From NCBI RefSeq assembly GCF_018613155.1, contig NZ_JAGGQU010000041.1:1-51632 (forward strand): DNA of 51,632 nt, given 5' to 3'. How positions within the stretch are numbered: the first letter of the stretch is position 1; each line of letters starts with the position of its first letter. The translations under genes were made by a program, and so were the position numbers. Origin of the DNA: Bacillus sp. ISL-55. GTDB taxonomy: Bacteria > Bacillota > Bacilli > Bacillales > Cytobacillaceae. Below the pieces are notes generated by a model. That model saw only the letters and a program-made list of their open reading frames with translations. It made no database searches and had not been told where the DNA came from. Below are positions 1-8,201 of the stretch, in pieces.

Positions 1-258
1 TAAAAAATGCAAGAGTCAAGTTATCATGATAACTTCCAGACACATTATGAGCTCGGGAGAATTTTCTGGGCGAAAAATACTCCGCCTAAGTGGAGAAGTT
101 GAGGATTACCTCTAGAAAAGCGCAGTGTTGAAGAGAAAAATAAGCATGAATCTCATTTATTTTGGCAGATTTAGGACTAAATTGAGAAAAACGAAATAAG
201 TTTTTATAGAAGCCCGGCTTATGCTGGGTTTTTCTATACAATTCCTAAGAACCAAAAA
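1..258 (+). promoter_or_regulatory. Unassigned leader/intergenic region upstream of terC
   Basis: No gene is supported here. The stretch holds an 18-bp perfect palindrome (18-35, half-site AAGTTATCA), a small hairpin CTCCGC/GTGGAG near 91-106, a GAGG/CCTC hairpin near 102-113, and a strong terminator-like hairpin at 205-238 just before the terC ribosome binding site. Several TerC genes are controlled by the yybP-ykoY manganese riboswitch, but I do not see its conserved core. The structure may be a leader with attenuator or simply the 3' end of an upstream unit cut off by the window edge. Confidence 0.35.
205..238 (+). terminator. Terminator-like hairpin before terC
   Basis: AGCCCGGC (211-218) pairs with GCTGGGTT (223-230) around a TTAT loop and is followed by a short T run; outer TATAGAA/TTCTATA arms extend the stem. 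It ends the preceding unit or attenuates terC. Confidence 0.7.
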
Positions 259-276
259 ATGGGAGGAACATCTAGA

Positions 277-1065
277 ATGGCAGACATACTACAAGGGTTT
301 GTTGATACTTATGTCCAGTTTTTCAATTGGGATATGTGGGTCGAGGTTTTAACGGATCCTGTGAGTTGGGGGCTAATCGGAACGCTCGTCATCCTCGAAG
401 GGCTTTTATCTGCTGATAACGCCCTGGTGCTGGCTGTGATGGTAAAGCACTTGCCGGATAAACAAAGGAAAAAAGCGTTGTTCTATGGACTACTGGGCGC
501 ATATGCGTTCAGGTTCATCGCAATTGGGATAGGTGTTTATTTAATTGAGTTCTGGTGGGTGAAGGTACTAGGTGCTGGTTATCTGGCCTGGCTGGCGGTT
601 AAATACTTTATCGAAAAGAAAAAAGGCGAAAGGCAGGATAGCGGAGAAGTCGCAGGAATCAATCAAAGCGGTCTGCTGATCCGGTTGTTTGGTACATTCT
701 GGGGTACGGTTGCCGCAGTGGAATTAATGGATATTGCGTTTTCAGTGGACAGTGTCCTTGCGGCTTTGGGCATCAGCGAGGAAGTGTGGGTCCTGCTTCT
801 TGGCGGTATGCTGGGAGTTCTGATGATGCGAGGTGTTGCAGGAATATTCCTTAGATTGATTGAAAAGATCCCTGAACTGGAGACGACTGCCTATATCCTG
901 ATTTTTATCATATCCGCAAAAATGTTGGCTGGCGTCTTTGGCATCCATATAGAACATGCCCATTTCTTTATTCTGTTGCTGATTACTTTTACGGCAACGT
1001 TTGTATTCCACTACTTGAACAAGAAAAAAGCTGAAGCAAGTGAGAAGCAAAAAAATGTCCAATAA
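277..1065 (+). CDS. yceF: TerC family integral membrane protein (YceF-like)
   Basis: Encodes a 262-residue polytopic membrane protein of the TerC family, associated with tellurite/oxyanion resistance and with manganese export or metal loading of exoproteins. The family signature is visible near the N-terminus (EGLLSADNALVLAVMV) and again in the second half (ELMDIAFSVDSVLAAL), the acidic residues that would handle metal in the membrane. The start at 277 is chosen because GGGAGG at 261-266 lies about 10 bases upstream; an in-frame ATG at 259 precedes that site and is unlikely. YceG- and YceH-like genes follow at 1.6-4.4 kb, so this is more likely the yceF than the ykoY orthologue. Confidence 0.88.
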   Translation: MADILQGFVDTYVQFFNWDMWVEVLTDPVSWGLIGTLVILEGLLSADNALVLAVMVKHLPDKQRKKALFYGLLGAYAFRFIAIGIGVYLIEFWWVKVLGAGYLAWLAVKYFIEKKKGERQDSGEVAGINQSGLLIRLFGTFWGTVAAVELMDIAFSVDSVLAALGISEEVWVLLLGGMLGVLMMRGVAGIFLRLIEKIPELETTAYILIFIISAKMLAGVFGIHIEHAHFFILLLITFTATFVFHYLNKKKAEASEKQKNVQ

Positions 1066-1072
1066 AGGAACC

Positions 1073-1110
1073 AAGGAACGGATTAGATACAGGTCTGTTC
1101 CTTTTTTTTT
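1073..1110 (+). terminator. Terminator of terC
   Basis: AAGGAAC (1073-1079) pairs with GTTCCTT (1097-1103) and is followed by a run of more than eight T. Confidence 0.75.
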
Positions 1111-1129
1111 TCCTGATCAAACATAAATT

Positions 1130-1390
1130 CTACTGCTCATGATAATCGGTGATTTCACCTACAGATCTCCTGATAAACAAGAATATGCAGGCAAATGATA
1201 CATAAATGAGTAAAAAGATGACTGTGAAGAGGAGTAAAGAAGAAGCTGCCGGAATGATTAAGACGGTGAAAATAAGTGAATAGAATATTAGATCAACTAA
1301 AACAAGATGGCCTGAACACATTGCCTGGATGACCTTCCGCAACTCCATCCGCAAATCCTCAATAGGTTCTCTTTTAAAAATAAATCGCAT
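1130..1390 (-). CDS. Small two-helix membrane protein, unknown function
   Basis: Encodes 86 residues. The N-terminal third is charged (FKREPIEDLRMELRK), followed by two hydrophobic segments at about residues 32-52 and 54-75 and a short polar tail, so a two-pass membrane protein is likely. The start at 1390 is supported by AGGAAGGTG seven bases upstream on the minus strand. It lies convergent to terC and divergent from yceG, interrupting a gene set that is contiguous in Bacillus subtilis. I do not recognise the family. Confidence 0.65.
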   Translation of the reverse strand: MRFIFKREPIEDLRMELRKVIQAMCSGHLVLVDLIFYSLIFTVLIIPAASSLLLFTVIFLLIYVSFACIFLFIRRSVGEITDYHEQ

Positions 1391-1607
1391 GTGATTTCAC
1401 CTTCCTGGTTTAAGTATTCATCTATATGCATGGACAGGGATAAAGGTGAAATTCAGGGTTTATAAACTTTCATGAAACTTTTGATAATGTAGTCCGTACT
1501 GCTATTATGAACCTTAAAGATGTTTCATTAAATATGTTATGATAATTAGTATAATCAGACAATTTAACGTTAATTTTAGATTTTCGTCCTCAGCGGGAAG
1601 TGATCCT

Positions 1608-3245
1608 ATGTATTCGCCAATGAACCAATTAATAATCCATCCATTGCCTGTTACATCTGACAACTGGCTGGAACTGTTAACTACTCCGGCAAGTGAGAGA
1701 CCATTTTACAAAAAAGATGGTGGGCTCATGCATATCGGCCAAGTAAAAGCTGTTTTTATTGGCATTCCGCATGATGAAGTTGAGTATTATAACCAATTGT
1801 ATGCCTATGTTCACTCAAATGGACTAATCTTATTAAATGATCTACTGCTGAATAATTCAATGGATTTCGCTCAAATAAAATCAAACCAGAAAATAACCGA
1901 AATTTACGGTGAACAACAGTTGTCAATAAAACAATTTGTGGAACTCCTGGTTCAAGAAAACTTACTCCCTACGTCAGAAAACTTCCTGATAAATAGACAG
2001 ATAAAGGAAGCATTGATTAAAATGATTGAACTGAATTTAAGAAATGAGAAAGATGGGCTGGTGAGCAAGGAGTTCATCTCTATTCTTAACGATGTTATAT
2101 GGTGGACCTTCCATCATTTGAATCACCATTTAAAGAAAGCGAATCCTGAGGAAGGTATGCCTGCCTTTCTATGGTATGGAAACTACAGGAAAAGCCATCA
2201 GTATCTGTTATACTTTCTGATTGAACTTGGGTGTGATCTGGTTACTTTCACACCGGCGGGAAATGACGTATTAGCCATAACCTCGCTGGATTGGGAGAAA
2301 CCATTTGTTCATATTTTTCCGGAGACAGGCATTCCAAAGCCATTTCCAATTGAAAAGAGTATGCAGACCACCACAGTGGCATACCGGGCATCTAAGGAAA
2401 TTGAAAATATCCTAAACTATGAAGGAACTGTCTTTTATAAACCTTGGCAGTTGAGAGATTACGTACCTAAAGCCATTACCTTGAAGACAACATATGACGA
2501 ATTGTTTATAGTTTCCAGGGAAAAGGCGATGATCAGACCATATTTTGAAGTGGAGAACAGAACGGTTAAGATTCCTTCATTGTTTGCAAAAATTAATGGT
2601 GTCACAAGTAATCGTCGCGAGTATTGGAACCGCCTCCATGGATTAATTTTGCAGGAAAATACCTATCTCGTTAAAAGTTTGCCATTTTCTCCAGGTACGA
2701 ACAATGACTTCCGATTTCATTTTCGTAAGTCTTTAGACCACGATGGGCTGCTCAATCCGGAAAAGATGACAGGGGCCCATTATTGGAAGTATAACCACTT
2801 GCCTTCTGGCCTGCAGAAAGGCCTAGCTTCAGCCATCAGAAATATATGTGCTGCTCCGAAACTGAAGCCTCGAAATAGTGAGAAAGAGGACGATGTAAAG
2901 GTATATTTGTTCAACCAGGCGATGCAGATTCCAGAATTCATTTTGAAAATACTGCAGAAATTTGATTACTCCGAGAACGTGCCTAAGCTGATCGTTTTTA
3001 ATAATCAACTTAATGGATCGCTGACGAGGCCAGATGCTGCGCTGCTGCTGTTATTAAATCAATTAGGTGTTGATTTGGTGATTTATAACCCAGCAGGTCA
3101 CAATGACATAGAAAAATACATCGATAAAGGCGCATTCGTATCCCACTGGCTGGAGGATGTTGTATTTGAACAAGAGCTAAAGGAACCTTCCGCACTTAAA
3201 AAAGTGATTTTTCAAGGCATCTTAAAAATCCTAAGGAGAGATTAA
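1608..3245 (+). CDS. yceG: YceG family protein (tellurite/stress cluster component)
   Basis: Encodes about 545 residues resembling Bacillus YceG (about 540 residues), a cytosolic protein of unknown biochemistry encoded beside TerD/TerC/TelA proteins and regarded as part of a putative biosynthetic module. Two similar halves can be seen: each holds a segment of the type VTFTPAGNDVL / VIYNPAGHNDIE, suggesting an internally duplicated fold. The reading frame is open from 1539, but the ATG at 1608 has GGGAAGTGA just upstream and gives the usual family length; the ATG at 1620 is a second possibility. The stop lies immediately before the TelA gene, so the two are co-transcribed and probably translationally coupled. 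Confidence 0.75.
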   Translation: MYSPMNQLIIHPLPVTSDNWLELLTTPASERPFYKKDGGLMHIGQVKAVFIGIPHDEVEYYNQLYAYVHSNGLILLNDLLLNNSMDFAQIKSNQKITEIYGEQQLSIKQFVELLVQENLLPTSENFLINRQIKEALIKMIELNLRNEKDGLVSKEFISILNDVIWWTFHHLNHHLKKANPEEGMPAFLWYGNYRKSHQYLLYFLIELGCDLVTFTPAGNDVLAITSLDWEKPFVHIFPETGIPKPFPIEKSMQTTTVAYRASKEIENILNYEGTVFYKPWQLRDYVPKAITLKTTYDELFIVSREKAMIRPYFEVENRTVKIPSLFAKINGVTSNRREYWNRLHGLILQENTYLVKSLPFSPGTNNDFRFHFRKSLDHDGLLNPEKMTGAHYWKYNHLPSGLQKGLASAIRNICAAPKLKPRNSEKEDDVKVYLFNQAMQIPEFILKILQKFDYSENVPKLIVFNNQLNGSLTRPDAALLLLLNQLGVDLVIYNPAGHNDIEKYIDKGAFVSHWLEDVVFEQELKEPSALKKVIFQGILKILRRD

Positions 3246-3249
3246 GTTG

Positions 3250-4353
3250 ATGAATCCTATTCCTGGTCAGAATGCCAACCTCTCAATTGAAAATTTAAAG
3301 GAACAGTTGAGTAAAGCAAAGGTTTCCGATATAAAGTTGGCATTAAGGAATGAACCTGAGGTGCAGAGTCTGGCACGAAGCATTGATGAACACGATATCA
3401 TCAAAATTCTCGAATACGGAAAGGAACCAGCTGTTGAAGTTTCCCGCTTCTCCGATCAAATCCTTAGCGTTATGCGGACAAACAATCTAGAGGATTCAGG
3501 ACAGTTACTCAAGCATCTGGGAAAGATCATGGACCGTTTTGACAAAAAGGATTTTGAAAAAGCCTCCGGTGGACTGATTAGCAGGTTATTCAAGAGAAGC
3601 GAAAAGATGCTTAATAGGCTTTATAGCAAATACCAGACTATGGGGATGGAAATAGAACAGGTATATGTGAAAATCTCCAAATACCAGAGTGAGATGACAG
3701 AAATGACATCCATGCTTGAACGTATGTATGAAGAGAACCATCAATATTACCTGACGCTTGAAAAATATGTGGTGGCTGCAGAGCTGAAATTAAATGAATT
3801 GAAAACAACAAAGCTTCGGCAACTTGAACAAAATGCTATGAGTGGAGAACCAATGTCAGTATTGGAACTAGATTCACTTAGGAATGCAGTTGAGCTTCTT
3901 GAACAGAGGATCTATGACCTTGGAATGGCTAAAGTGGTCGCACTTCAGACTGCACCGCAAATAAAGCTGCTTCAGCGAGGAAATGCCAAGCTGATTGGCA
4001 AAATAAACTCGGCATTTGTCACGACCATTCCAATTTTTAAAAATGGCTTAATACAGGCTGTTGCAGCAAAGAGACAAAAGCTGGTGGCAGAATCACTGAA
4101 AGAGCTTGACCGGCGTACGAATGAAGTGATGATCAGGAATGCCCGTAGTATAGCCGGTCAAAGTGTTGATATTGCCCGGCTATCAGGTACACCAGGCATC
4201 AAGCTTGAGACGTTAGAAGAATGCTTTCATATCATCATTAAGGGAATGAAGGAAACTAAAACCATTGAGGAAGAAAACAAGCTGATCCGTAAAGAGGGGC
4301 AGCAGCGCTTGAAACAGTTAATGGAAAACTATAAGAATAGTCCTCGCCGATAA
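3250..4353 (+). CDS. yceH: TelA/YceH family toxic anion resistance protein
   Basis: Encodes about 367 residues of the TelA family (KlaA/TelA, YceH in Bacillus subtilis, about 363 residues), cytosolic helical proteins linked to tellurite and other toxic anion resistance whose mechanism is unknown. The central segment (residues about 95-230) is strongly heptad-like and predicted coiled coil; the family block KLIGKINSAFVTTIPIFKNG is recognisable near residue 250. AAGGAGAG at 3233-3240 could serve either TTG 3247 or ATG 3250; I use the ATG. It follows yceG with almost no gap and is ended by a strong terminator, so yceG-yceH form a bicistron. Confidence 0.88.
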   Translation: MNPIPGQNANLSIENLKEQLSKAKVSDIKLALRNEPEVQSLARSIDEHDIIKILEYGKEPAVEVSRFSDQILSVMRTNNLEDSGQLLKHLGKIMDRFDKKDFEKASGGLISRLFKRSEKMLNRLYSKYQTMGMEIEQVYVKISKYQSEMTEMTSMLERMYEENHQYYLTLEKYVVAAELKLNELKTTKLRQLEQNAMSGEPMSVLELDSLRNAVELLEQRIYDLGMAKVVALQTAPQIKLLQRGNAKLIGKINSAFVTTIPIFKNGLIQAVAAKRQKLVAESLKELDRRTNEVMIRNARSIAGQSVDIARLSGTPGIKLETLEECFHIIIKGMKETKTIEEENKLIRKEGQQRLKQLMENYKNSPRR

Positions 4354-4368
4354 ATGCTCAATCAATAA

Positions 4369-4405
4369 AAAACTCATCCAACTCCTGATTTGGGTGAGTT
4401 TTTTT
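4369..4405 (+). terminator. Terminator of yceG-yceH
   Basis: AACTCATCC (4371-4379) pairs with GGGTGAGTT (4392-4400), followed by seven T. Confidence 0.85.
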
Positions 4406-4556
4406 GATTTGCATTTTCAAGGGTCTTCCTAAAATTCTCAGTCAGCAGGCAAGCAGTCATATGTTATAATTTTAGTAGATTACTATAGAGAAAATCCTCT
4501 AAATTACAACTCAACCACACATCTTCAGAAATACACTTCAGGAAAGGGGATATACA

Positions 4557-5258
4557 ATGCGTAAGGTTTTTCAAATATTCGTTGTTATCTCACTTTCCTT
4601 ATCACTGCTTGGCAGTTCCAATGCCAATATGGATGGCATTTTTCTATATGAATATCCTAAACAATCCCTACTATATGAATCTCTGGAGCCGGAAAACGTC
4701 CCTCTTGCCGGTAAGCTGATTGTTCTGCCGGAAAATGAATTTGATCAAGGGGAAGCAGCGCAGATTATTAACAGGCTTATGCTCCTTCCTGAAAGCATGA
4801 TCCTTAAAGCGGTAAACAGCAATATTAAAGTGAAGTTATTTGAAGGCAGATTGACGGATAATCCAAGTGCCAGCCACTTGAAGGGGATTGTTCCGCGAGG
4901 CTATACATCTGAAAAGACCTGGGATCAGGTCCCGGGGATTGGAGGTTCAAGGACCGTTCTTGTGAAAATTGGTAGCAGTGAGAAAGGGAAGGGCCACGGA
5001 TCTGTAAACCTGGAATTGCATGAACTCGCACATTCTCTTGACCGCCATGTTTATGACGGAATCAGGCATGAAGAAAGATTTTTGAAAATCTGGAAGCATG
5101 AAAGCAGGCTGCTCTTCCCGGGCCGTGCTTATTTCCTTGATTACCCTGAGGAATATTTTGCCGAAAGCTTTGCGATGTTCTATATTGGCGGACTGCCGGC
5201 AAAACTGCTGAAGGAAGCTGCACCGCAAACCTATCATTATATCGAAGGCCTTAAGTAG
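4557..5258 (+). CDS. Secreted HExxH metalloprotease, lethal-factor/Pro-Pro endopeptidase type
   Basis: Encodes 233 residues with a Sec signal peptide (about 1-23, cleavage near SNA/NM). The rest matches the anthrax-lethal-factor-related metallopeptidase fold that includes the clostridial Pro-Pro endopeptidase Zmp1/PPEP-1. The zinc motif is HELAH at 155-159, preceded by the family GHGSVNLEL context, and a downstream EEYFAESFA block supplies Y200 as likely catalytic tyrosine and E203 as likely third zinc ligand. There is no lipobox or cell-wall anchor, so the product is probably released. AGGAAAGGGG lies just before the start. It stands alone between terminators. The proline-specific substrate preference is inferred from the family only. 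Confidence 0.8.
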   Translation: MRKVFQIFVVISLSLSLLGSSNANMDGIFLYEYPKQSLLYESLEPENVPLAGKLIVLPENEFDQGEAAQIINRLMLLPESMILKAVNSNIKVKLFEGRLTDNPSASHLKGIVPRGYTSEKTWDQVPGIGGSRTVLVKIGSSEKGKGHGSVNLELHELAHSLDRHVYDGIRHEERFLKIWKHESRLLFPGRAYFLDYPEEYFAESFAMFYIGGLPAKLLKEAAPQTYHYIEGLK

Positions 5259-5268
5259 GCCTTTTATT
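5245..5268 (+). terminator. Weak terminator overlapping protease stop
   Basis: AAGGCC (5245-5250) pairs with GGCCTT (5258-5263), followed by TTATTAT; the hairpin includes the stop codon. Confidence 0.5.
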
Positions 5269-5415
5269 ATATTCTAGTGTATCGTGGCAGGAAAAACGGA
5301 ATCCCGTAGCAAAGTTATAAGAGAATTCCAAATAAGGGTATATCCTTCCACCATTGTTGATTTATTTGCTAAAATAAGAAAAAGAAATCGAACGTTTTGA
5401 AGGGCAGGGAAATTC

Positions 5416-6210
5416 ATGAAACAATATCTAGAACTTTGCGAACATGTCTTGAATACTGGTGTAAAAAAAGAGGATCGGACAGGTACTGGCACCATCAGTA
5501 CTTTTGGCTATCAAATGCGCTTTAACCTCCAGGATGGATTTCCGCTGCTAACAACGAAAAAACTCCACTTAAGATCAATCATTCATGAACTTCTGTGGTT
5601 CCTGAATGGCGATACGAACGTGAAATACCTGCAGGAAAATGGGGTGCGCATCTGGAATGAATGGGCAGATGAAAACGGAGAATTGGGACCTGTCTATGGC
5701 AGCCAATGGCGTTCATGGACAGGTGCAAATGGAGAAACGGTAGACCAGATTTCAGAATTGATTCATACAATTAAAACTAATCCTGATTCGAGAAGGATGA
5801 TTGTCAATGCCTGGAATGTGGCTGAAATCGATAAAATGGCCCTGCCTCCATGTCATTGCATGTTTCAGTTTTATGTAGCTGATGGCAAGCTTTCCTGCCA
5901 GCTGTACCAAAGATCGGCAGATGTGTTCCTGGGCGTGCCATTTAACATCGCTTCCTATGCGCTGCTGACCTTGATGGTCGCTCATGTCTGCGATCTTGAG
6001 CCTGGTGAGTTCGTTCATACTTTCGGGGATACTCATATTTACTCGAACCACGTGGAGCAGGTTAAACTGCAGCTTACCCGGGATCCTAAGCCATTGCCGC
6101 AGATGAAAATCAAACCTGAAGTCAAATCAATATTTGATTTTAAATATGAAGACTTCGAGTTGGTAAATTATGAAGCGCATCCGCATATCAAAGGGGCTGT
6201 CAGTGTATGA
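5416..6210 (+). CDS. thyA: Thymidylate synthase
   Basis: Encodes a 264-residue folate-dependent thymidylate synthase that methylates dUMP to dTMP using methylene-tetrahydrofolate. The length is that of the Escherichia coli ThyA / Bacillus ThyB class. The catalytic cysteine is C146 in LPPCHC, phosphate-binding arginines lie in DRTGTGT and PDSRRM, and the [18 protein letters not shown] block is intact. AGGGCAGGGAA precedes the ATG. The last four bases overlap the DHFR start (ATGA), coupling synthesis of the enzyme to the one that regenerates its cofactor. Confidence 0.97.
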   Translation: MKQYLELCEHVLNTGVKKEDRTGTGTISTFGYQMRFNLQDGFPLLTTKKLHLRSIIHELLWFLNGDTNVKYLQENGVRIWNEWADENGELGPVYGSQWRSWTGANGETVDQISELIHTIKTNPDSRRMIVNAWNVAEIDKMALPPCHCMFQFYVADGKLSCQLYQRSADVFLGVPFNIASYALLTLMVAHVCDLEPGEFVHTFGDTHIYSNHVEQVKLQLTRDPKPLPQMKIKPEVKSIFDFKYEDFELVNYEAHPHIKGAVSV

Positions 6211-6695
6211 TATCACTAATTTGGGCAATGGATGAAAACCGGGTCATCGGATACCATAACCAGCTTCCCTGGAGGCTTCCGGAGGACCTGAAGTTCTTTA
6301 AGCGTATGACGATGGGACATCCCATAGCTATGGGAAGGAAAACATATGAATCGATTGGAAAGCCGCTCCCAGGCAGAGAAAATATCATCATTACCCGTGA
6401 TGAAAATTACGATCCTGAGGGCTGTACAGTAATGCATTCAATTGGTGAGATGTTAGCCTATGCCGCTGAGAACAAATCTGAAGAGATTTTCGTCATTGGC
6501 GGTGCGGAAATATTCAAAGAAGTCCTTCAGCATTCAGACAAGCTTTACCTTACGATGATCCATCACCAGTTTGAAGGAGATACGTTTTTTCCGGTGTTCG
6601 ACATTGATAAATGGGAGCTTGAGTCGAGGGGAATTGGTCTGAAGAATGAAAAAAACCCCTATGAATATGAGTTTTTGATTTATAAGCGGAAGTAA
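6207..6695 (+). CDS. dfrA: Dihydrofolate reductase
   Basis: Encodes a 162-residue chromosomal dihydrofolate reductase that reduces the dihydrofolate made by thymidylate synthase with NADPH. Family landmarks are [14 protein letters not shown] at the N-terminus, the substrate-loop sequence LPWRLPEDL with the acidic residue expected at the active site, [15 protein letters not shown] and the [17 protein letters not shown]-binding block. Length and motifs are normal. It overlaps thyA by four bases and is followed by a terminator, so thyA-dfrA form a two-gene operon, as in Bacillus subtilis. Confidence 0.97.
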   Translation: MISLIWAMDENRVIGYHNQLPWRLPEDLKFFKRMTMGHPIAMGRKTYESIGKPLPGRENIIITRDENYDPEGCTVMHSIGEMLAYAAENKSEEIFVIGGAEIFKEVLQHSDKLYLTMIHHQFEGDTFFPVFDIDKWELESRGIGLKNEKNPYEYEFLIYKRK

Positions 6696-6701
6696 TGTCT
6701 A

Positions 6702-6732
6702 AGTGGCCCAGAATTTTGGGCTGCTTTTTTGT
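6702..6732 (+). terminator. Terminator of thyA-dfrA
   Basis: AGTGGCCCA pairs with TGGGCTGCT (two G-U pairs) around a short loop, followed by T runs at 6725-6738. Confidence 0.75.
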
Positions 6733-6875
6733 TTTTTTCTAACATTTGTTGACTTCGAGCCTTCGATCCATGTAATCAATAAATTATCAGAAGTCCTTAA
6801 GAAATTAATTGAAGTATATAGTCTTGAGCGATCTAATCCATTATAATGACAACAGAATAACATTAGGAGGATCCA

Positions 6876-7607
6876 ATGCTTCGATTGATTGCGTGTTTTT
6901 TGTACATGGGTGGCTATCTTGTTTACACCATACCAAGACTATCAAGAATAAAAAGATTGCCTGAAGATTTGAAACCAGATATTAAAAAGCAACTGATTCA
7001 TGATACACCAAAAAAGTGGGCTAAAACATTCATGGCACTGACAGGTTCACAGGTAGAGGTAGAAGGACTTCATCATATACCTGAAGGTCCGGTACTGTTT
7101 GCCAGTAACCATGAGGGTAACTTTGACATACCTGTACTTATAGGCGCCATTGAAAAACCATTCGGCTTCATTTCGAAAATTGAAGTGAAGAAGGTCCCGG
7201 TTTTATCTTCCTGGATGGAAGCCATTGATTGCGTCTTTATTGACCGGAAGAATCGTGACAAAGCTGCTGGCTCAATTATGTCAGGAGTGGAACTTTTAAA
7301 GAAGGGAAATTCACTGGTGATTTTTCCGGAAGGAACGAGAAGTAAAGGTGGTCCTGTAGGTCTTTTTAAAGCAGGAGGCTTCCGTCTTGCGAAAGATTCT
7401 GGTGTTCCGATTGTACCGATTTCAATCCAGGGCACGGCTGATGTATTTGAAAAAAATGGCCGTCTCGTCAAACCTGCAAAAATAAAAGTGATCATAAGTC
7501 CTCCAGTATACAGCCGGCAATATAAGGACAAAGGGCTGATTTCGCTGGCGGAAGAAATAAGGGATACGATTCTTCAATCTCGTAATGAAAAAAGGATTGC
7601 CTCATAA
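6876..7607 (+). CDS. plsC: 1-acyl-sn-glycerol-3-phosphate acyltransferase (PlsC family)
   Basis: Encodes 243 residues of the LPLAT/PlsC family, which acylates lysophosphatidic acid to phosphatidic acid at the inner face of the membrane. The catalytic NHx4D motif is N78-H79 to D84 (SNHEGNFD), and the acceptor-binding FPEGTRS lies at about 150-156. A hydrophobic N-terminal segment (1-22) would attach it to the membrane. AGGAGG at 6865-6870 sets the start. The gene occupies the position of ypkP between dfrA and ilvA in Bacillus subtilis. Confidence 0.92.
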   Translation: MLRLIACFLYMGGYLVYTIPRLSRIKRLPEDLKPDIKKQLIHDTPKKWAKTFMALTGSQVEVEGLHHIPEGPVLFASNHEGNFDIPVLIGAIEKPFGFISKIEVKKVPVLSSWMEAIDCVFIDRKNRDKAAGSIMSGVELLKKGNSLVIFPEGTRSKGGPVGLFKAGGFRLAKDSGVPIVPISIQGTADVFEKNGRLVKPAKIKVIISPPVYSRQYKDKGLISLAEEIRDTILQSRNEKRIAS

Positions 7608-7620
7608 TCATCCTTAAAGG

Positions 7621-7733
7621 TACTTTTCTAAAACTTTGTTGCTATTGCATTCAAAATGGGATTGAATTATCTATATATTTATAAAGTTGACGCTTCTTAT
7701 GAGAAAAGATCAACTGTAGAATTTTAACAACGA
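7621..7733 (+). repeat. Dispersed repeat family A, copy 1
   Basis: Non-coding element starting with CTTTGTTGCTATTG and ending near TTTTAACAAC, with an internal block TTATGAGAAAAGATCAAC whose counterpart occurs in copies 3 and 4. It lies between plsC and a convergent small gene. Confidence 0.7.
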
Positions 7734-7754
7734 AAACAGCTTCATATAAATGTC

Positions 7755-7783
7755 AACAGCCCCTGCTTGCCGCAGGGGCTGTT
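7755..7783. terminator. Strong hairpin between plsC and convergent small gene
   Basis: AACAGCCCCTGC (7755-7766) pairs perfectly with GCAGGGGCTGTT (7772-7783). T runs are short on both strands, so termination efficiency is uncertain. Confidence 0.5.
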
Positions 7784-7820
7784 CATCTTTAGAAAATGGC
7801 TGGATGAGGTTATGGAGTTG

Positions 7821-8042
7821 TTATTCGAATTGTGCCAGGCTTTTCATCATTTGGGTGAATTCTGCGGGTATGCAAAAATCATCTGGTTTAAAGTTGTCGC
7901 GAATCCACTTTACCATTTCCAGCGGACTATTGAAGTACTCTCCGCTTGTATCACTTTTGCGAATCATGTAGCGGCCGTTATCCTCATCAAGTGTGACCTC
8001 TACGGGTAAAGCTCCGTCATAACTGTTTAATGAAAATTCCAT
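7821..8042 (-). CDS. Conserved small protein, unknown function
   Basis: Encodes 73 residues, mostly polar, with a beta-rich N-terminal half (EVTLDEDNGRYMIRKSD) and a helical C-terminal half; there is no signal peptide or membrane segment. GGAGGG lies eight bases before the ATG on the minus strand, which supports a real gene. It sits alone, convergent with plsC and divergent from ilvA. I do not recognise the family. Confidence 0.65.
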   Translation of the reverse strand: MEFSLNSYDGALPVEVTLDEDNGRYMIRKSDTSGEYFNSPLEMVKWIRDNFKPDDFCIPAEFTQMMKSLAQFE

Positions 8043-8201
8043 TTCGTTCCCTCCAGCGTATTTTCGTTATTATATGTTATTTTACTACCATTTTATTCAA
8101 CAGGAAAGCCTAAAATTTTAAATATTTAAAAAATTCAATACATAATGATATTTCATGTTATAATGGAAAAATTAATATTTTGCAAAGTGAGGGTGACAAA
8201 A

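Noticed and set aside
1-258. yybP-ykoY manganese riboswitch
   Set aside because: The GGGGAGUAGC-type core and its paired strand were not found; only generic hairpins are seen.
7750-8009. Plus-strand frames over the small gene at 7821-8042
   Set aside because: They are antisense shadows without ribosome binding sites; the minus-strand frame has a strong one.
8043-8201. T-box or other amino-acid leader before ilvA
   Set aside because: No T-box signature or terminator/antiterminator pair is seen in this short region.
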